NCBI GenBank assembly: GCA_022820835.1
Contig: JAJEET010000092.1
Span: 86,899-150,898 of the forward strand
Source of the DNA: Candidatus Poribacteria bacterium
GTDB lineage: Bacteria; Poribacteria; WGA-4E; WGA-3G
Direction of reading: 5' to 3'
DNA length: 64,000 nucleotides
Positions 43,211 through 52,480 of the stretch are shown here, piece by piece. Position numbers and translations under genes: made by a program. Under the pieces are notes generated by a model. The model was given only the letters and a program-made list of their open reading frames with translations. It was not told the origin of the DNA and ran no database searches. The first letter of the stretch is position 1. Every line of letters begins with the position of its first letter.

Positions 43211-43648
43211 ATGAATGAACTAAAATACCCATTTCTTATGAGCATACTGCCATCTGAAGAATCTGATAACTATTTGAGCAAATTTCCCGCTATTCCAAAT
43301 TACCCATTCTTTATGAGCATACTGCCCGCTGAAGAAGGTGGTGGTTATTTAATTGAATTCCCAGACTTACCGGGATGCATGTCTGATGGCGATACAATTG
43401 AAGAAACGATAGAAAATGGAAAAGATGCAGTTTTTTGCTGGATAGAATCGGCGAAAGAGTTTGGCGATGAAATTCCAAAACCCGGTTCTGCTAACGGATT
43501 TAGTAGACATTGGATTCAACAAATCCCTGAGCATATTCATACGCAGCTTTCACAGCGGGCCGCGCAAGAAGGCATGAGTTTAAACGCCCTGGTTACTGAA
43601 ATGTTATCAGCAGGACTAGAATCAAATAAAACATCCTCTGAAAAATAA
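43211..43648 (+). CDS. Orphan HicB-family antitoxin-like protein with duplicated N-terminal segment
   Basis: 145 residues. Residues 34 to about 90 form the HicB RNase-H-like fold: YPFFMSILPAEEGGGYLIEF, then PDLPGCMSDGDTIEETIENG. The C-terminal part (HIHTQLSQRAAQEGMSLNAL) is a ribbon-helix-helix DNA-binding domain, as in HicB/pilus-like types. Residues 6-31 (YPFLMSILPSEESDNYLSKF) repeat the first strand pair of the fold, and the DNA of the two copies is also similar, so a recent tandem duplication. No hicA toxin gene is found on either side: only 82 bases separate it from the MFS gene upstream. It may act as a stand-alone repressor. A terminator follows directly. Confidence 0.78.
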   Translation: MNELKYPFLMSILPSEESDNYLSKFPAIPNYPFFMSILPAEEGGGYLIEFPDLPGCMSDGDTIEETIENGKDAVFCWIESAKEFGDEIPKPGSANGFSRHWIQQIPEHIHTQLSQRAAQEGMSLNALVTEMLSAGLESNKTSSEK

Positions 43649-43650
43649 AA

Positions 43651-43676
43651 AAAGCGCGGTTGAAGGACCGCGCTTT
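43651..43676. terminator. Bidirectional intrinsic terminator
   Basis: AAAGCGCGGT-TGAAGG-ACCGCGCTTT, a ten-pair stem, with A-run before and T-rich flank for the minus-strand reading, between the convergent hicB-like and secreted-protein genes. Confidence 0.8.
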
Positions 43677-43696
43677 ACAAAATCAAATCAAATGCC

Positions 43697-44362
43697 TTAG
43701 AACCGTTCGCTCTTAATCTCACCCCACTGCGTCGCCAACTTTTCTTTTGGGTCAACAGGGAAGGGTGTATCACGACTCAGGTCATCTTCGGGTTCACCTT
43801 CAAAGTATCGGAAGTTGTCAATCCAGAAATCGACATCCGATTGTGCGATCGACAATCCTACCCACATGTCCCTTTCAACATCAGCCCCGGATTGGAAGGT
43901 GATATGGTATTCCATCCACTCATCTCCCAATAGATTGATGGCACCGCCTTGATAGAAGGTCCAAGGGTCGTGTTGCATTTGGACGCTCAGTGTCACCTCG
44001 CGTGGTTTTTCAGAACGCGCCCAAAAGATCACTGTGTATGTCTCACCGGCCTTCATTGAAACATCCCTTTGTTTAACCTTTGCATGCCAATCGGTGCCGG
44101 TCGATTTATGACCAACGACCTTGAGCGACTGTTTTCCGTGCTGTGGATTGTTTTTGTCAATTTCCATTGTATAGAGACCGCCACGGTCACAGCAGGCACC
44201 ATCTTCTAATTCCCAGCCTTCCATATCTTCTTCAAAGCTATGGTTTTCGAGGAGAAGTTCCCCTTCCTTCCATTTTCCCCAGTCTATTGGTGTTCCTGCG
44301 AAGGCACTCAAACATACCAGCAGTGTGAGCACGGACACGCTAAAAGTTATAGATTTCGTCAC
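43697..44362 (-). CDS. Secreted carbohydrate-binding-module-like protein
   Basis: 221 residues. Signal peptide MTKSITFSVSVLTLLVCLSAFA. The mature part is one beta-sandwich like CBM4/9/22: LLENHSFEEDMEGWEL at the start, QHGKQSLKVVGHKS, TYTVIFWARSEKPREVTLSV and DVDFWIDNFRYFEG at the end. The tail (about 195-221) is charged. Such domains bind polysaccharides or act as lectin-like modules; without a catalytic domain it may be a stand-alone binder. It shares a terminator with the hicB-like gene. Confidence 0.75.
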   Translation of the reverse strand: MTKSITFSVSVLTLLVCLSAFAGTPIDWGKWKEGELLLENHSFEEDMEGWELEDGACCDRGGLYTMEIDKNNPQHGKQSLKVVGHKSTGTDWHAKVKQRDVSMKAGETYTVIFWARSEKPREVTLSVQMQHDPWTFYQGGAINLLGDEWMEYHITFQSGADVERDMWVGLSIAQSDVDFWIDNFRYFEGEPEDDLSRDTPFPVDPKEKLATQWGEIKSERF

Positions 44363-44401
44363 GTTATTTTCTCCTTTATGCAGTAAACTATATCTTTAAA
44401 A

Positions 44402-44770
44402 TTAAGTCTCGTCTCGCATCAAGGATTCTACTTCGTGCAGGACTTGCACAACTGCTGCCTGATCAACATTCTCGGCAACGCTGCGATAGCCTGCTGTCTG
44501 AATCATCTCCACGAGGTTTTCTCCTAACTGTTCAATCGTCCATGCGATTGAATCCGGCACCTTTGCTTTATCAAGATGCCGCTGATCATTTTTCCCGGAG
44601 GGATCATAGTGATAGTGTGGGTCCTTACGGAAACAGTCGAAACGGAGGAGCTGAATATCTTTGCCATCCGCCTCACCGTAAACCCGTACAGAGGGACCGC
44701 CATCTGATCCGAAATTGCGTTTGTCGACGTGAAGTTCAACGCCCCCGACTTCAAATACTTTCTCATTCAT
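44402..44770 (-). CDS. Conserved-looking hypothetical protein, 122 residues
   Basis: MNEKVFEVGGVELHVDKRNF start with GGAGG eight bases ahead of the ATG at 44770. The N-terminal half looks like a beta-sheet (GGPSVRVYGEADGKDIQLLR) followed by a motif DCFRKDPHYHYDPSGK with several His/Asp, possibly metal-binding, then a helical part (AWTIEQLGENLVEMIQTAG). Family not recognised. It precedes the secreted CBM-like protein by 39 bases on the same strand. Confidence 0.65.
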   Translation of the reverse strand: MNEKVFEVGGVELHVDKRNFGSDGGPSVRVYGEADGKDIQLLRFDCFRKDPHYHYDPSGKNDQRHLDKAKVPDSIAWTIEQLGENLVEMIQTAGYRSVAENVDQAAVVQVLHEVESLMRDET

Positions 44771-44837
44771 CAATTTTGCCTCCAGTTTACAAAAGTATAA
44801 CCCTATTGTACACGAGAGTTACAAATGTGTCAGTGAT

Positions 44838-45336
44838 AGCACCCACCACCTAAAGGTAGGGGTTTCGGCTTCGTAGACAATAGCGGTTTTCCCGAAGGTT
44901 AACCGTCTTACGTTGTCTCCACCAGTAGGCGATTCCCTCTAACCCTGAAGTGCTAAACTCAAATATGGTTTAGCGGTGAGAAAGAGGCATATCATGGCGA
45001 AATATCATGGCTATCCCCGCCTACCTCTCTCCACTGGAGAGATACAAACTCAAGTAGGTAGCAGCAATACAGCGTGCGGGCTTTCACCTCCGCTCCGAAA
45101 CTTTAAGCGTTAACTGCTACCGATACATATTTTTAGTGGTGTCGCACTTCGCACTCTCGTCTCTTGTCACGGAGATGGTTAGGACTCTCTCAGAGATTGA
45201 GAGAGGTGACAACCCTAACCAAGTGCTAATAGTACTTATACCACATTATGCGTCAAAAGTCAAGTAAAAATCCGACTTTGACGCGATATGCTGTCTACAT
45301 CCCCTACCTAAAGGAAGGGGTCTTGACGGAAGGAAA
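44838..45336. other. Highly structured non-coding element, IS200/IS605-like or structured-RNA remnant
   Basis: About 500 bases with no ORF. Both ends carry similar hairpins, CCACCTAAAGGTAGGGG on the left and CCCCTACCTAAAGGAAGGGG on the right, as in IS200/IS605-type ends. Between them are nested stems: GCTAAAC...GTTTAGC (44950-44975), CTACC...GGTAG enclosing TCTCTCC-ACT-GGAGAGA (45030-45064), and GGTTAGG...CCCTAACC enclosing CTCTCTCA...TGAGAGAG (45177-45221). Such density suggests a folded RNA or DNA-hairpin element, possibly an omega-RNA-type relic of a TnpB/IscB element whose nuclease gene is lost. Identity is inferred from pattern only. Confidence 0.5.
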
Positions 45337-45417
45337 ATAAAAAGCCTTGTGCGGCGTACGGTTAAAATTCCGCGCCTCCATCCAAATTATTTTTTATAGC
45401 ATTTACTATAAAAAAAC

Positions 45418-45446
45418 TTGCAAAAAGCGTAAGGATATGATATACT
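45418..45446 (+). promoter_or_regulatory. Sigma-70-like promoter of moaA
   Basis: -35 TTGCAA (45418-45423), 17-base spacer, -10 TATACT (45441-45446), about 30 bases ahead of the moaA start codon. A TTTATAG...CTATAAA hairpin lies just upstream. Confidence 0.65.
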
Positions 45447-45476
45447 ATTAATAAATTTGAGGCTATAATTATTAAA

Positions 45477-46472
45477 ATGACACGACAAATGCTCGACCGC
45501 TTCGGGCGGATCCATACCAATCTTAGAATCTCGGTCACGGATGTCTGTAACTTTCGGTGTATCTATTGTATGCCGGAAGATATGACCTTCATGCCAGATG
45601 CGGCACTCATGACTTTTGACGAGATTCTGCATCTCGCGCGTATTTTTGTTGGATTGGGTGTTAGCAAAGTCCGAATTACGGGTGGCGAACCGCTTGTCCG
45701 TTCTGGTGTCCCTTCACTGATAAAAAAATTAACACAGTTAGAAAGAATTAAAGACATTAGTTTGACGACCAACGGTATCGGTCTTGTTACGCAAGCGCAA
45801 GCACTCTACGATGCTGGACTTCGCCGAATTAATGTCAGTTTAGATACGCTTAACGAAGAGAAGTTCGAGCAGATGACCCGCCGGAAGGTGCTCTCTCGTG
45901 TGCTTGAAGGTTTGAAAACCGCGCAGGCATGCGGCTTTAATCCGATTAAAGTCAACGCTGTGGCAATGCGAGGTTTCACGGATGATGAAATCGTGGATCT
46001 GGCGACCTTCGCACGGAAAAATAACTATCAACTCCGGTTCATCGAATTTATGCCACTGGATGCCGATGATGTTTGGGGACGCAACATGTACATTCCGGGA
46101 AAAGAGATTATCGAAAAAATTGATGCGCTCTACCCACTCACACCGATTACGCTGAACGGCGAATCAAAAAGCGACACTGCGAAACGTTATCGTTTTTCAG
46201 ACAACGGGAATGAGGTCGGTATCATCCCGTCTGTGAGTGAACCGTTCTGTGAAAATTGCAATCGCGTCCGCCTGACTGCCGATGGGAAGTTTCGGACCTG
46301 CCTTTTTTCATTAACAGAGACAGATCTGCTCACCCCACTCCGTGAAGGCGTACCAGATGAAACGATCGAAGCCCTGATTCTCGATGCGGTTGCACAAAAA
46401 GAGGCGGGGCACAAAATTAATGCATCAGACTTCGTCAAACCGGAGCGAAATATGTCAAGAATCGGCGGATAA
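45477..46472 (+). CDS. moaA: GTP 3',8-cyclase (molybdenum cofactor biosynthesis protein A)
   Basis: 331-residue radical SAM enzyme converting GTP to 3',8-cyclo-GTP, the first step of molybdopterin synthesis. N-terminal cluster motif CNFRCIYCMPE at 24-34, then VSKVRITGGEPLVR and NVSLDTLNEEKFEQM; the C-terminal second cluster is CENCNRVRLTADGKFRTCLF. The very C-terminus (FVKPERNMSRIGG) ends with the conserved double glycine. No other moa or moe gene is in the window. The short leader contains no room for a Moco riboswitch after the predicted promoter. Confidence 0.97.
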   Translation: MTRQMLDRFGRIHTNLRISVTDVCNFRCIYCMPEDMTFMPDAALMTFDEILHLARIFVGLGVSKVRITGGEPLVRSGVPSLIKKLTQLERIKDISLTTNGIGLVTQAQALYDAGLRRINVSLDTLNEEKFEQMTRRKVLSRVLEGLKTAQACGFNPIKVNAVAMRGFTDDEIVDLATFARKNNYQLRFIEFMPLDADDVWGRNMYIPGKEIIEKIDALYPLTPITLNGESKSDTAKRYRFSDNGNEVGIIPSVSEPFCENCNRVRLTADGKFRTCLFSLTETDLLTPLREGVPDETIEALILDAVAQKEAGHKINASDFVKPERNMSRIGG

Positions 46473-46552
46473 ATACTAAAAATGCGTTCATAAATAACAA
46501 AGTCCTAAAAATGTTCTAAATTTATTATAAATAAGGAGTCCGAAGTTAGAAA

Positions 46553-47341
46553 ATGAGCAACGAGTTGACCATTAAAGACCTGCACATCAGTGTGCAACAG
46601 AAACCGATTATTAAAGGATTAAGTTTAACCGTCCAACCGGGTGAAGTTCACGCGCTTATGGGACCGAACGGTTCTGGTAAGAGTAGCCTCGCGAACGGCT
46701 TGATGGGGCATCCACTCTACGAGATAGACTCCGGTGAAGTGATTTTCGATGGTGTTGATGTCTTGGAATTGGAACCCAATGAACGCGCGAAACTCGGACT
46801 TTTCCTCGCCTTCCAGTACCCGACGGCGATTCCAGGGGTCAGTTTGGCGAATTTCCTACGGCTCGCTGTCAGCGCAGTTCGCGGAAAAGAGAGCAACGGT
46901 TCCGGGAACGATAAACTTATTCCGATGCGCGAATTTCGGCGTGAACTTCGCGATAAAATGCAACAACTCGGCGTTGACGATTCTTTCGCAAGACGATACC
47001 TCAACGATGGGTTCTCCGGCGGTGAAAAGAAGCGCGCTGAAATCCTACAACTCGCCATGCTTGAACCGAAGATCGCTATTCTTGATGAGACCGATTCCGG
47101 ACTCGATATCGATGCCGTCCGAATCGTCGGTGATAGCGTCAGTCGGTTGGTCGGACCAGAGTTAGGTGTGTTGATTATCACCCACTATCCACGCTTGTTG
47201 GAATACATCCGTCCGCAATTCATCCATATCCTGCTTGATGGTAGGATCGTTGAATCCGGCGGATGGGAACTTGCAGAGATGTTAGAGGCAGAAGGCTACG
47301 ATCCGATTCGTGAAAAACACGGCATCAAGGAGGAAGAATAA
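46553..47341 (+). CDS. sufC: Fe-S cluster assembly ATPase SufC
   Basis: 262-residue ABC-type ATPase of the SufBCD scaffold. Walker [18 protein letters not shown] near 36-52, signature [12 protein letters not shown], Walker [17 protein letters not shown] and the H-loop IITHYPRLL. An insert of about 15 residues ([13 protein letters not shown]) matches some non-proteobacterial SufC. AAGGAG lies 14 bases ahead of the ATG. First gene of the SUF operon; sufB begins two bases after its stop. Confidence 0.96.
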   Translation: MSNELTIKDLHISVQQKPIIKGLSLTVQPGEVHALMGPNGSGKSSLANGLMGHPLYEIDSGEVIFDGVDVLELEPNERAKLGLFLAFQYPTAIPGVSLANFLRLAVSAVRGKESNGSGNDKLIPMREFRRELRDKMQQLGVDDSFARRYLNDGFSGGEKKRAEILQLAMLEPKIAILDETDSGLDIDAVRIVGDSVSRLVGPELGVLIITHYPRLLEYIRPQFIHILLDGRIVESGGWELAEMLEAEGYDPIREKHGIKEEE

Positions 47342-47342
47342 G

Positions 47343-48761
47343 ATGGCAAATCCTGAAAAGAACACCGTAGAAGAACTCGGAATTAGTACAGATTACCAGT
47401 ACGGGTTCCACGACGATATTACACCGACGTTCAAGTCACGCAAAGGGTTGGACGAGGAGGTCATCAACCAGATGTGCGACATCAAAGGTGAACCCGACTG
47501 GATGCGTCAGTATCGGCTTGAGGCGTACAAGATTTTCAGGCAGAAACCGATGACCAAATGGGGCGGCGACCTGACACAACTCGATTTTGATGACATCTAT
47601 TATTATGTCAAAGCCTCTGACCGGAGTGAGCGCAGCTGGGACGATGTGCCAGATGACATCAAAAAGACCTTTGACCGGCTCGGTATCCCTGAAGCCGAAC
47701 GGAAATTCCTTGCAGGTGTCGGCGCACAATACGACTCCGAAGTCGTTTACCATAACATCGTCGAAGAATTGGACAAAATCGGGGTTGTGTTCCTCGATAC
47801 CGATACCGCTGTCAAAGAGTATCCCGATCTGGTCAAGAAATACTTTGGGACGATTATCCCGTCCGCGGATAACCAGTTCGCAGCACTTAACAGTGCTGTC
47901 TGGAGTGGCGGCAGTTTCGTTTATGTGCCGCCGGGTGTGAAGGTTGAGTACCCACTGCAAGCCTATTTCCGTATTAACAGTGAAAATATGGGGCAGTTTG
48001 AACGTACACTTATCATCGCTGACGAAGGTTCGCAGGTCCATTATGTTGAAGGCTGCACCGCCCCAACATTCAGCAGTGAATCCTTGCACAGCGCGGTTGT
48101 CGAGATTGTTTGTATGAAAGGTTCCCGGGTACGTTATACCACGATTCAGAACTGGGCAGGCAACGTCTATAATCTCGTCACGAAACGCGCATTTGCTTAT
48201 GAAGATGCACAGATGGAATGGGTCGATGGCAACCTCGGTAGTAAATTGACGATGAAGTATCCGAGTGTTTATATGATGGAACCGGGGGCACGCGGTGAGA
48301 TCCTCTCAATTGCATTCGCGAGCAAGGGGCAGCACCAAGATGCTGGTGCGAAAGTCTACCACTGTGCACCGCACACCACCTCGCAGATAACCTCTAAGAG
48401 CATTAGCAAAGATGGCGGCAGATCGAGTTATCGCGGATGGGTGGATGTTGCGAAAGGTGCCAAGGGGTGTAAATCGCATGTCGTCTGTGATGCACTGATC
48501 CTTGACAAGGATTCTCGTTCTGACACCTATCCCGTTATTGAGATTAGCGAGAACGATACGAACATCGAACACGAGGCGCGTGTCAGCAAAATCGGAGAGG
48601 AACAACTCTTCTACTTGATGAGTCGTGGGCTTTCGGAAGAAGAAGCCTCCACGATGATTGTAAACGGATTCATCGAACCCCTCGTGAAAGAACTACCGAT
48701 GGAATATGCTGTGGAAATGAACCGTCTCATCCAACTTCAGATGGAAGGTTCAATCGGTTAA
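47343..48761 (+). CDS. sufB: Fe-S cluster assembly scaffold protein SufB
   Basis: 472 residues. Starts [20 protein letters not shown] with GAGGAAG ahead, one base after the sufC stop; the frame is open from 47310. Contains [60 protein letters not shown] and the conserved Cys-containing [18 protein letters not shown], then [21 protein letters not shown]. SufB builds the nascent cluster with SufC and SufD in the cytosol. Confidence 0.97.
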   Translation: MANPEKNTVEELGISTDYQYGFHDDITPTFKSRKGLDEEVINQMCDIKGEPDWMRQYRLEAYKIFRQKPMTKWGGDLTQLDFDDIYYYVKASDRSERSWDDVPDDIKKTFDRLGIPEAERKFLAGVGAQYDSEVVYHNIVEELDKIGVVFLDTDTAVKEYPDLVKKYFGTIIPSADNQFAALNSAVWSGGSFVYVPPGVKVEYPLQAYFRINSENMGQFERTLIIADEGSQVHYVEGCTAPTFSSESLHSAVVEIVCMKGSRVRYTTIQNWAGNVYNLVTKRAFAYEDAQMEWVDGNLGSKLTMKYPSVYMMEPGARGEILSIAFASKGQHQDAGAKVYHCAPHTTSQITSKSISKDGGRSSYRGWVDVAKGAKGCKSHVVCDALILDKDSRSDTYPVIEISENDTNIEHEARVSKIGEEQLFYLMSRGLSEEEASTMIVNGFIEPLVKELPMEYAVEMNRLIQLQMEGSIG

Positions 48762-48762
48762 G

Positions 48763-48860
48763 ATGGCAGTCGGCAGTCGGCTATCGGCTTTCAGCAAAAA
48801 GAGCGTATTCTTAAACGAAGACCTCTTAAAACTGACGGCTGACAGCCGATGGCTGATCGC
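48763..48860. repeat. GCAGTCGGCTATCGG-type heptad repeat element
   Basis: Between sufB and sufD: left arm CAGTCGGCAGTCGGCTATCGG, centre ACGAAGACCTCTTAAAACTG, right arm GACGGCTGACAGCCGATGGC. It keeps the block order of the heptad family seen at 50242 but with changed heptad sequence. Confidence 0.65.
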
Positions 48861-48880
48861 TATTAAAAGGATCAAAAAAA

Positions 48881-50242
48881 TTGCAAAAAGGTCATTTCTC
48901 AAAAGAATTTCTTGAAAAAATAGCAGCGACTGAGCCACAGTGGATGCGTGAGAAACGGTTAGAGGCTTACGCACTTTACGAGTCTTTACCGATGCCACAT
49001 ACGACCGAAGATGATGTCTGGCGACGTACTGTTGATATGCGGACCCAAGACTATTGGCGACGCACTCGACGCTATCTCCGCGGTCTTGATATCGAAAAGT
49101 ATCGTCCGAGTCTGTCAACGAACGGCGCACCATCCCCCGGAGCTGTAGACGACAGCGATGCAGAGGCATCGGGTGTCCTTGTACAGGTTGATGGACACCT
49201 CCAACACATCTCTAACAGCGAGGAATTAGAAAAAAAAGGTGTCTACTTTGCAGATTTGCATACGGCAGTGCAGGAGCAACCGGAACTGCTACGCGACTAC
49301 TTCATGAGCAAAGCAGTGACCTTAGAGACAACACTAAAGAGCGGAAATATAGCGCAACACAATAAGTTTGACGCGCTTCACGGCGCCTTCTGGCAGGGTG
49401 GCTACCTTCTACACGTTCCGAAAGGCGTAAGCGTTGAGGTGCCGCTACGGGTCTATATCAAAATGTCGGAAGCCGATCAAGCGGATTTGTCGCATACGCT
49501 TATCATCGCTGAAGAGGGGAGTCAAGTAGTGGTTTTGGAGGAGAACGCCTCTACCACATCAGACGCAAGCGGTTTACATAGCGGTGCGGTTGAAATCTTC
49601 GCTGGACAGAACGCAAACGTGACCTACGTCCAGATACAACGTTGGAATCGGACGGTCTGGAATTTCGCCTCACACCGCGCCATGATCGCCAGAGATGCGC
49701 AGCTCTGCTGGGTCAGTGCTGCATTCGGTGGTAGGCTCAACAAGATGAACCAAGCCTCGATCTTGGAAGGTGCCGGAAGTCACGCCCAAATGTTAGGGCT
49801 CGCTTTCACGGACGCGCGCCAACATTTAGATGTTAGCACGGCGCAGGAACACCTTTCACCGCATACGACCAGCGATCTGATGTATCGTACGGTCCTCAAA
49901 GATAGGTCACAGACTGCATGGGGCGGAAATATCTATGTCTATCCGGCGGCGAACCATACCGATGCATATCAGAAGAACGACAATCTGCTGCTCAGTGAAC
50001 GTGCGCATGCCGATACACTACCCGGATTGGAGATTCAGGCGCATGAGGTGCGTTGCACGCACGGCGCAACTGCCGGAAAGATTGATGCCGATCAGGTTTT
50101 TTACCTCATGAGTCGCGGTCTGTCTTACACACAAGCAGAAAAACTAATTGTTGAAGGGTTTTTTGAACCCGTCATAGAACGTGTCCCGTTAGAATCTGTA
50201 CGAGAAGAACTCAGTACATCAATTACCCGTAAACTTGGATAA
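48881..50242 (+). CDS. sufD: Fe-S cluster assembly protein SufD
   Basis: 453 residues. The start is a TTG at 48881 with AAAGGATC eight bases ahead, giving MQKGHFSKEFLEKIAATEPQ; no better ATG lies nearby. SufD features: QWMREKRLEAYALYESLPMP, GAFWQGGYLLHVPKGVSVEVPL, HTLIIAEEGSQVVVLEE, and near the end [26 protein letters not shown] with the conserved His. It forms a heterodimer with SufB. Upstream distance to sufB is 119 bases, filled by a repeat element. Confidence 0.95.
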   Translation: MQKGHFSKEFLEKIAATEPQWMREKRLEAYALYESLPMPHTTEDDVWRRTVDMRTQDYWRRTRRYLRGLDIEKYRPSLSTNGAPSPGAVDDSDAEASGVLVQVDGHLQHISNSEELEKKGVYFADLHTAVQEQPELLRDYFMSKAVTLETTLKSGNIAQHNKFDALHGAFWQGGYLLHVPKGVSVEVPLRVYIKMSEADQADLSHTLIIAEEGSQVVVLEENASTTSDASGLHSGAVEIFAGQNANVTYVQIQRWNRTVWNFASHRAMIARDAQLCWVSAAFGGRLNKMNQASILEGAGSHAQMLGLAFTDARQHLDVSTAQEHLSPHTTSDLMYRTVLKDRSQTAWGGNIYVYPAANHTDAYQKNDNLLLSERAHADTLPGLEIQAHEVRCTHGATAGKIDADQVFYLMSRGLSYTQAEKLIVEGFFEPVIERVPLESVREELSTSITRKLG

Positions 50243-50391
50243 TAGTTAACAGTTTTCAGTACGGTTTTTTCTGCGAAAAAACCTTTCAGTTGTCAGTTAA
50301 GAAGGTTTTTTGTGGAGGAGACAGTTAGCTGTGCTATCCCAAGAGGTCTCTTAACTGAAAACTTATAACTGACGACTTATAACCAATAAAA
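50242..50391. repeat. CAGTTATCAGTTAACAGT-type composite element
   Basis: 150 bases between sufD and the glutaredoxin gene: AGTTAACAGTTTTCAGT, the hairpin GGTTTTTTCTGCGAAAAAACC, CAGTTGTCAGTTAAGAAGG, a centre with GTGGAGGAGACAG, and the inverted arm CTCTTAACTGAAAACTTATAACTG...ACTTATAACC. Best-preserved copy of the family. Confidence 0.78.
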
Positions 50392-50406
50392 AAGGAGCAA
50401 CTCACC

Positions 50407-50748
50407 ATGAGTCAACCGAAAATTATCGCTTACATGAAACCTGTCTGTGGCTGGAGCAATGGTGTCCGTGCGATCTTCGCTAAATACGGTTTGGATTATG
50501 AAGATAGGGACATCATTAACAATGAAAACAACTATCGTGAAATGGTTCAGAAGACGCGGCAGCCGTATCAGCCGTGCGTCCAGATTGACGACGTGATGCT
50601 TGCCGATGTCAGCGGCGACGAAGTGGAACAGTATCTGGTGTCGGAAGGGATTGTCAAATCCAGCGACGCTGAAACCGATGTGCCGACAGATCAGGCGTGC
50701 GAAGACCATGGACCGTCTGCTGTCAGTATTGGTTTCCCGAGTCAATAA
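50407..50748 (+). CDS. Monothiol-type glutaredoxin
   Basis: 113 residues. The thioredoxin-fold starts QPKIIAYMKPVCGWSNGVRAI; the active site CGWS has one Cys, as in monothiol glutaredoxins that carry or transfer Fe-S clusters. PCVQIDDVMLADVSGDEVEQYL matches the glutathione-binding half. A C-terminal extension of about 30 residues (KSSDAETDVPTDQACEDHG) is unusual and contains one extra Cys. AAGGAG lies ten bases before the ATG. Its place between sufD and sufS argues for a role as cluster carrier of the SUF machinery. Confidence 0.85.
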   Translation: MSQPKIIAYMKPVCGWSNGVRAIFAKYGLDYEDRDIINNENNYREMVQKTRQPYQPCVQIDDVMLADVSGDEVEQYLVSEGIVKSSDAETDVPTDQACEDHGPSAVSIGFPSQ

Positions 50749-50766
50749 AAGCGTGCCCAGGGGCAA

Positions 50767-50822
50767 GGATGGAAGGTGGCAAGATTGGAAGACTGGATAT
50801 TCCTTTCAAGTGCCTTCCATCC
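50767..50822. repeat. Inverted repeat GGATGGAAGGTGGCA
   Basis: GGATGGAAGGTGGCA on the left and TGCCTTCCATCC on the right, 29 bases apart, between the glutaredoxin gene and sufS. Could act as an mRNA processing or stability stem; there is no T-run. Confidence 0.5.
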
Positions 50823-50846
50823 TTCCATCTGCACAAGGTAATAAAT

Positions 50847-52091
50847 ATGCACACCTCAGAATTTCGTCCACTTGATGTGGAACGTATCCGTAAGGATTTT
50901 CCGATCTTCGCGACAGAACCGCCGTTGGCTTTCCTTGATAACGCCGCATCAACGCAGACAGCGCGTCCTGTCGTTGACGCGATGGATGCTTATTACGATA
51001 CCTATCGTTCCAATATCCATCGCGGTATCTATCGGATTTCAGAACAGGCAACGGAAGCATACGAACACGCACGTGAGAAGGTGGCACAATTGATTAACGC
51101 ACCGCGCACGCGCCAAATCATCTTCACGCGGAACACAACGGAATCCATTAATCTCGTCGCTCATAGCTGGGGAAACGCGAATATTCGGGAAGGCGATGAA
51201 ATCGTCCTGACCGTTATGGAGCATCATAGCAACCTCGTACCGTGGCAGTTACTGGCACAACGCACCGGTGCCGTGCTGCGGTTCCTTGAAATAACCGATG
51301 AAGGACTGCTCGATTTCACGCAGTTCCGCGACCTTCTCACAGAGAAAACGAAACTTGTCGCTATGGGGCACGTTTCTAATGTACTTGGGACCATCAATCC
51401 GATTCAGTCTGTTATCGAGGCGGCACATGCGGTCGGTGCGAAAGTCGTCGTTGATGCGGCGCAATCGGTGCCACATTTTCATGTTGATGTTCAACAACTC
51501 GACTGTGATTTTCTCGCGTTCTCAGGGCACAAAATGTGCGGACCAACCGGTATCGGGGTGTTATACGGTCAATTGGAGCTGCTTGAGGAGATGCCGCCGT
51601 TTCTTGGTGGCGGTTCAATGATCCGCGCGGTCGAGCGCGATGTGTCAACTTACGCGGAGCTGCCAGCGAAATTTGAGGCGGGGACACCAAGTATTGCTGA
51701 AGCGATCGGACTCGGACACGCCGTGGACTATCTCACACAAACAAACTTAGCAGCAATTCACGTTCATGAACAAGAACTCTTAAAATATGCACATCAATGC
51801 TTAAAAGAAATCGAAGGTATCACCCTCTACGGACCGTCTGCCCCGCATCAAAAAGCAGGAGTCATCTCCTTTAATATAGAAGGTGTCCACCCGCATGACG
51901 TGGCGGGAATTCTGGACACACACGGTGTCGCTATCCGGGCAGGACATCACTGCGCACAACCACTCATGAAGCGGTTGGACGTTATCGCCACCGTCCGTGC
52001 TAGTTTTTACCTCTATAATACAGTTGAAGACGTAGACCGATTATCCGAAGGGTTATGTAGAGCACAAAAACTTATGACCCGGAGAAAATAA
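50847..52091 (+). CDS. sufS: Cysteine desulfurase SufS
   Basis: 414-residue PLP enzyme that takes sulfur from L-cysteine for cluster assembly. The ATG at 50847 follows AAGGTAATAAAT; the open frame upstream to 50697 overlaps the glutaredoxin gene and is not used. Landmarks: LAFLDNAASTQTARPVVDAM, FTRNTTESINLVAHSWG, DAAQSVPHFHVDVQQLDCDF with the Lys in AFSGHKMCGPTGIG, and RAGHHCAQPLMKRL with the persulfide Cys. Type II (SufS) rather than IscS by the late short loop. It overlaps sufU by one base. Confidence 0.96.
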   Translation: MHTSEFRPLDVERIRKDFPIFATEPPLAFLDNAASTQTARPVVDAMDAYYDTYRSNIHRGIYRISEQATEAYEHAREKVAQLINAPRTRQIIFTRNTTESINLVAHSWGNANIREGDEIVLTVMEHHSNLVPWQLLAQRTGAVLRFLEITDEGLLDFTQFRDLLTEKTKLVAMGHVSNVLGTINPIQSVIEAAHAVGAKVVVDAAQSVPHFHVDVQQLDCDFLAFSGHKMCGPTGIGVLYGQLELLEEMPPFLGGGSMIRAVERDVSTYAELPAKFEAGTPSIAEAIGLGHAVDYLTQTNLAAIHVHEQELLKYAHQCLKEIEGITLYGPSAPHQKAGVISFNIEGVHPHDVAGILDTHGVAIRAGHHCAQPLMKRLDVIATVRASFYLYNTVEDVDRLSEGLCRAQKLMTRRK

Positions 52092-52480
52092 TGAACATAT
52101 ATCAAGAAGAACTGCTTGACCATTACGAAAATCCGAGCAATTACGGAACATTACCGAACCCTGATATTTCACACGAGGAAGACAATCCGCTTTGTGGGGA
52201 TCAGATTCGCATTGACCTGCTTGTTAAAGACGATAAGATTAAAGAGGTACGTTTCTCTGGACACGGTTGTACGATTAGTATGGCGGCTGCCTCTATGTTG
52301 ACAGAGAAGATTGCAGGCAAAAGTCTTGATGAAGTCAAGCATCTCACAAAAGACGACATGTTGGCTATGGTCGGTATCCCTTTGGGACCCGTTCGCATCA
52401 AGTGTGCGTTATTGCCACTGAAGGTCCTCAAATCCGGTGCCTACGGCATCAACTGCTGGCCTGGTGAAGAAGATGAATAA
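52091..52480 (+). CDS. sufU: SUF sulfur-relay/scaffold protein SufU
   Basis: 129 residues. Contains the three zinc-binding Cys positions: NPLCGDQIRIDL, FSGHGCTISMAAASML and RIKCALLPLKVLKSG, with the SufU-specific insertion between the second and third. SufU accepts sulfur from SufS. Start codon overlaps the sufS stop (TAATG), typical of coupled sufSU pairs in Gram-positive and related bacteria. Confidence 0.95.
   Translation: MNIYQEELLDHYENPSNYGTLPNPDISHEEDNPLCGDQIRIDLLVKDDKIKEVRFSGHGCTISMAAASMLTEKIAGKSLDEVKHLTKDDMLAMVGIPLGPVRIKCALLPLKVLKSGAYGINCWPGEEDE

Noticed and set aside
44838..45476. Moco riboswitch upstream of moaA
   Set aside because: The predicted promoter at 45418-45446 leaves only a short leader, and the upstream stems do not follow the Moco aptamer layout; they look like a transposon-derived element.
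46717..47181. 154-codon minus-strand frame inside sufC
   Set aside because: Serine-rich antisense product typical of shadows of GC-biased third positions.
47436..48089. 217-codon minus-strand frame inside sufB
   Set aside because: Antisense shadow of a highly conserved gene; product has no motif.
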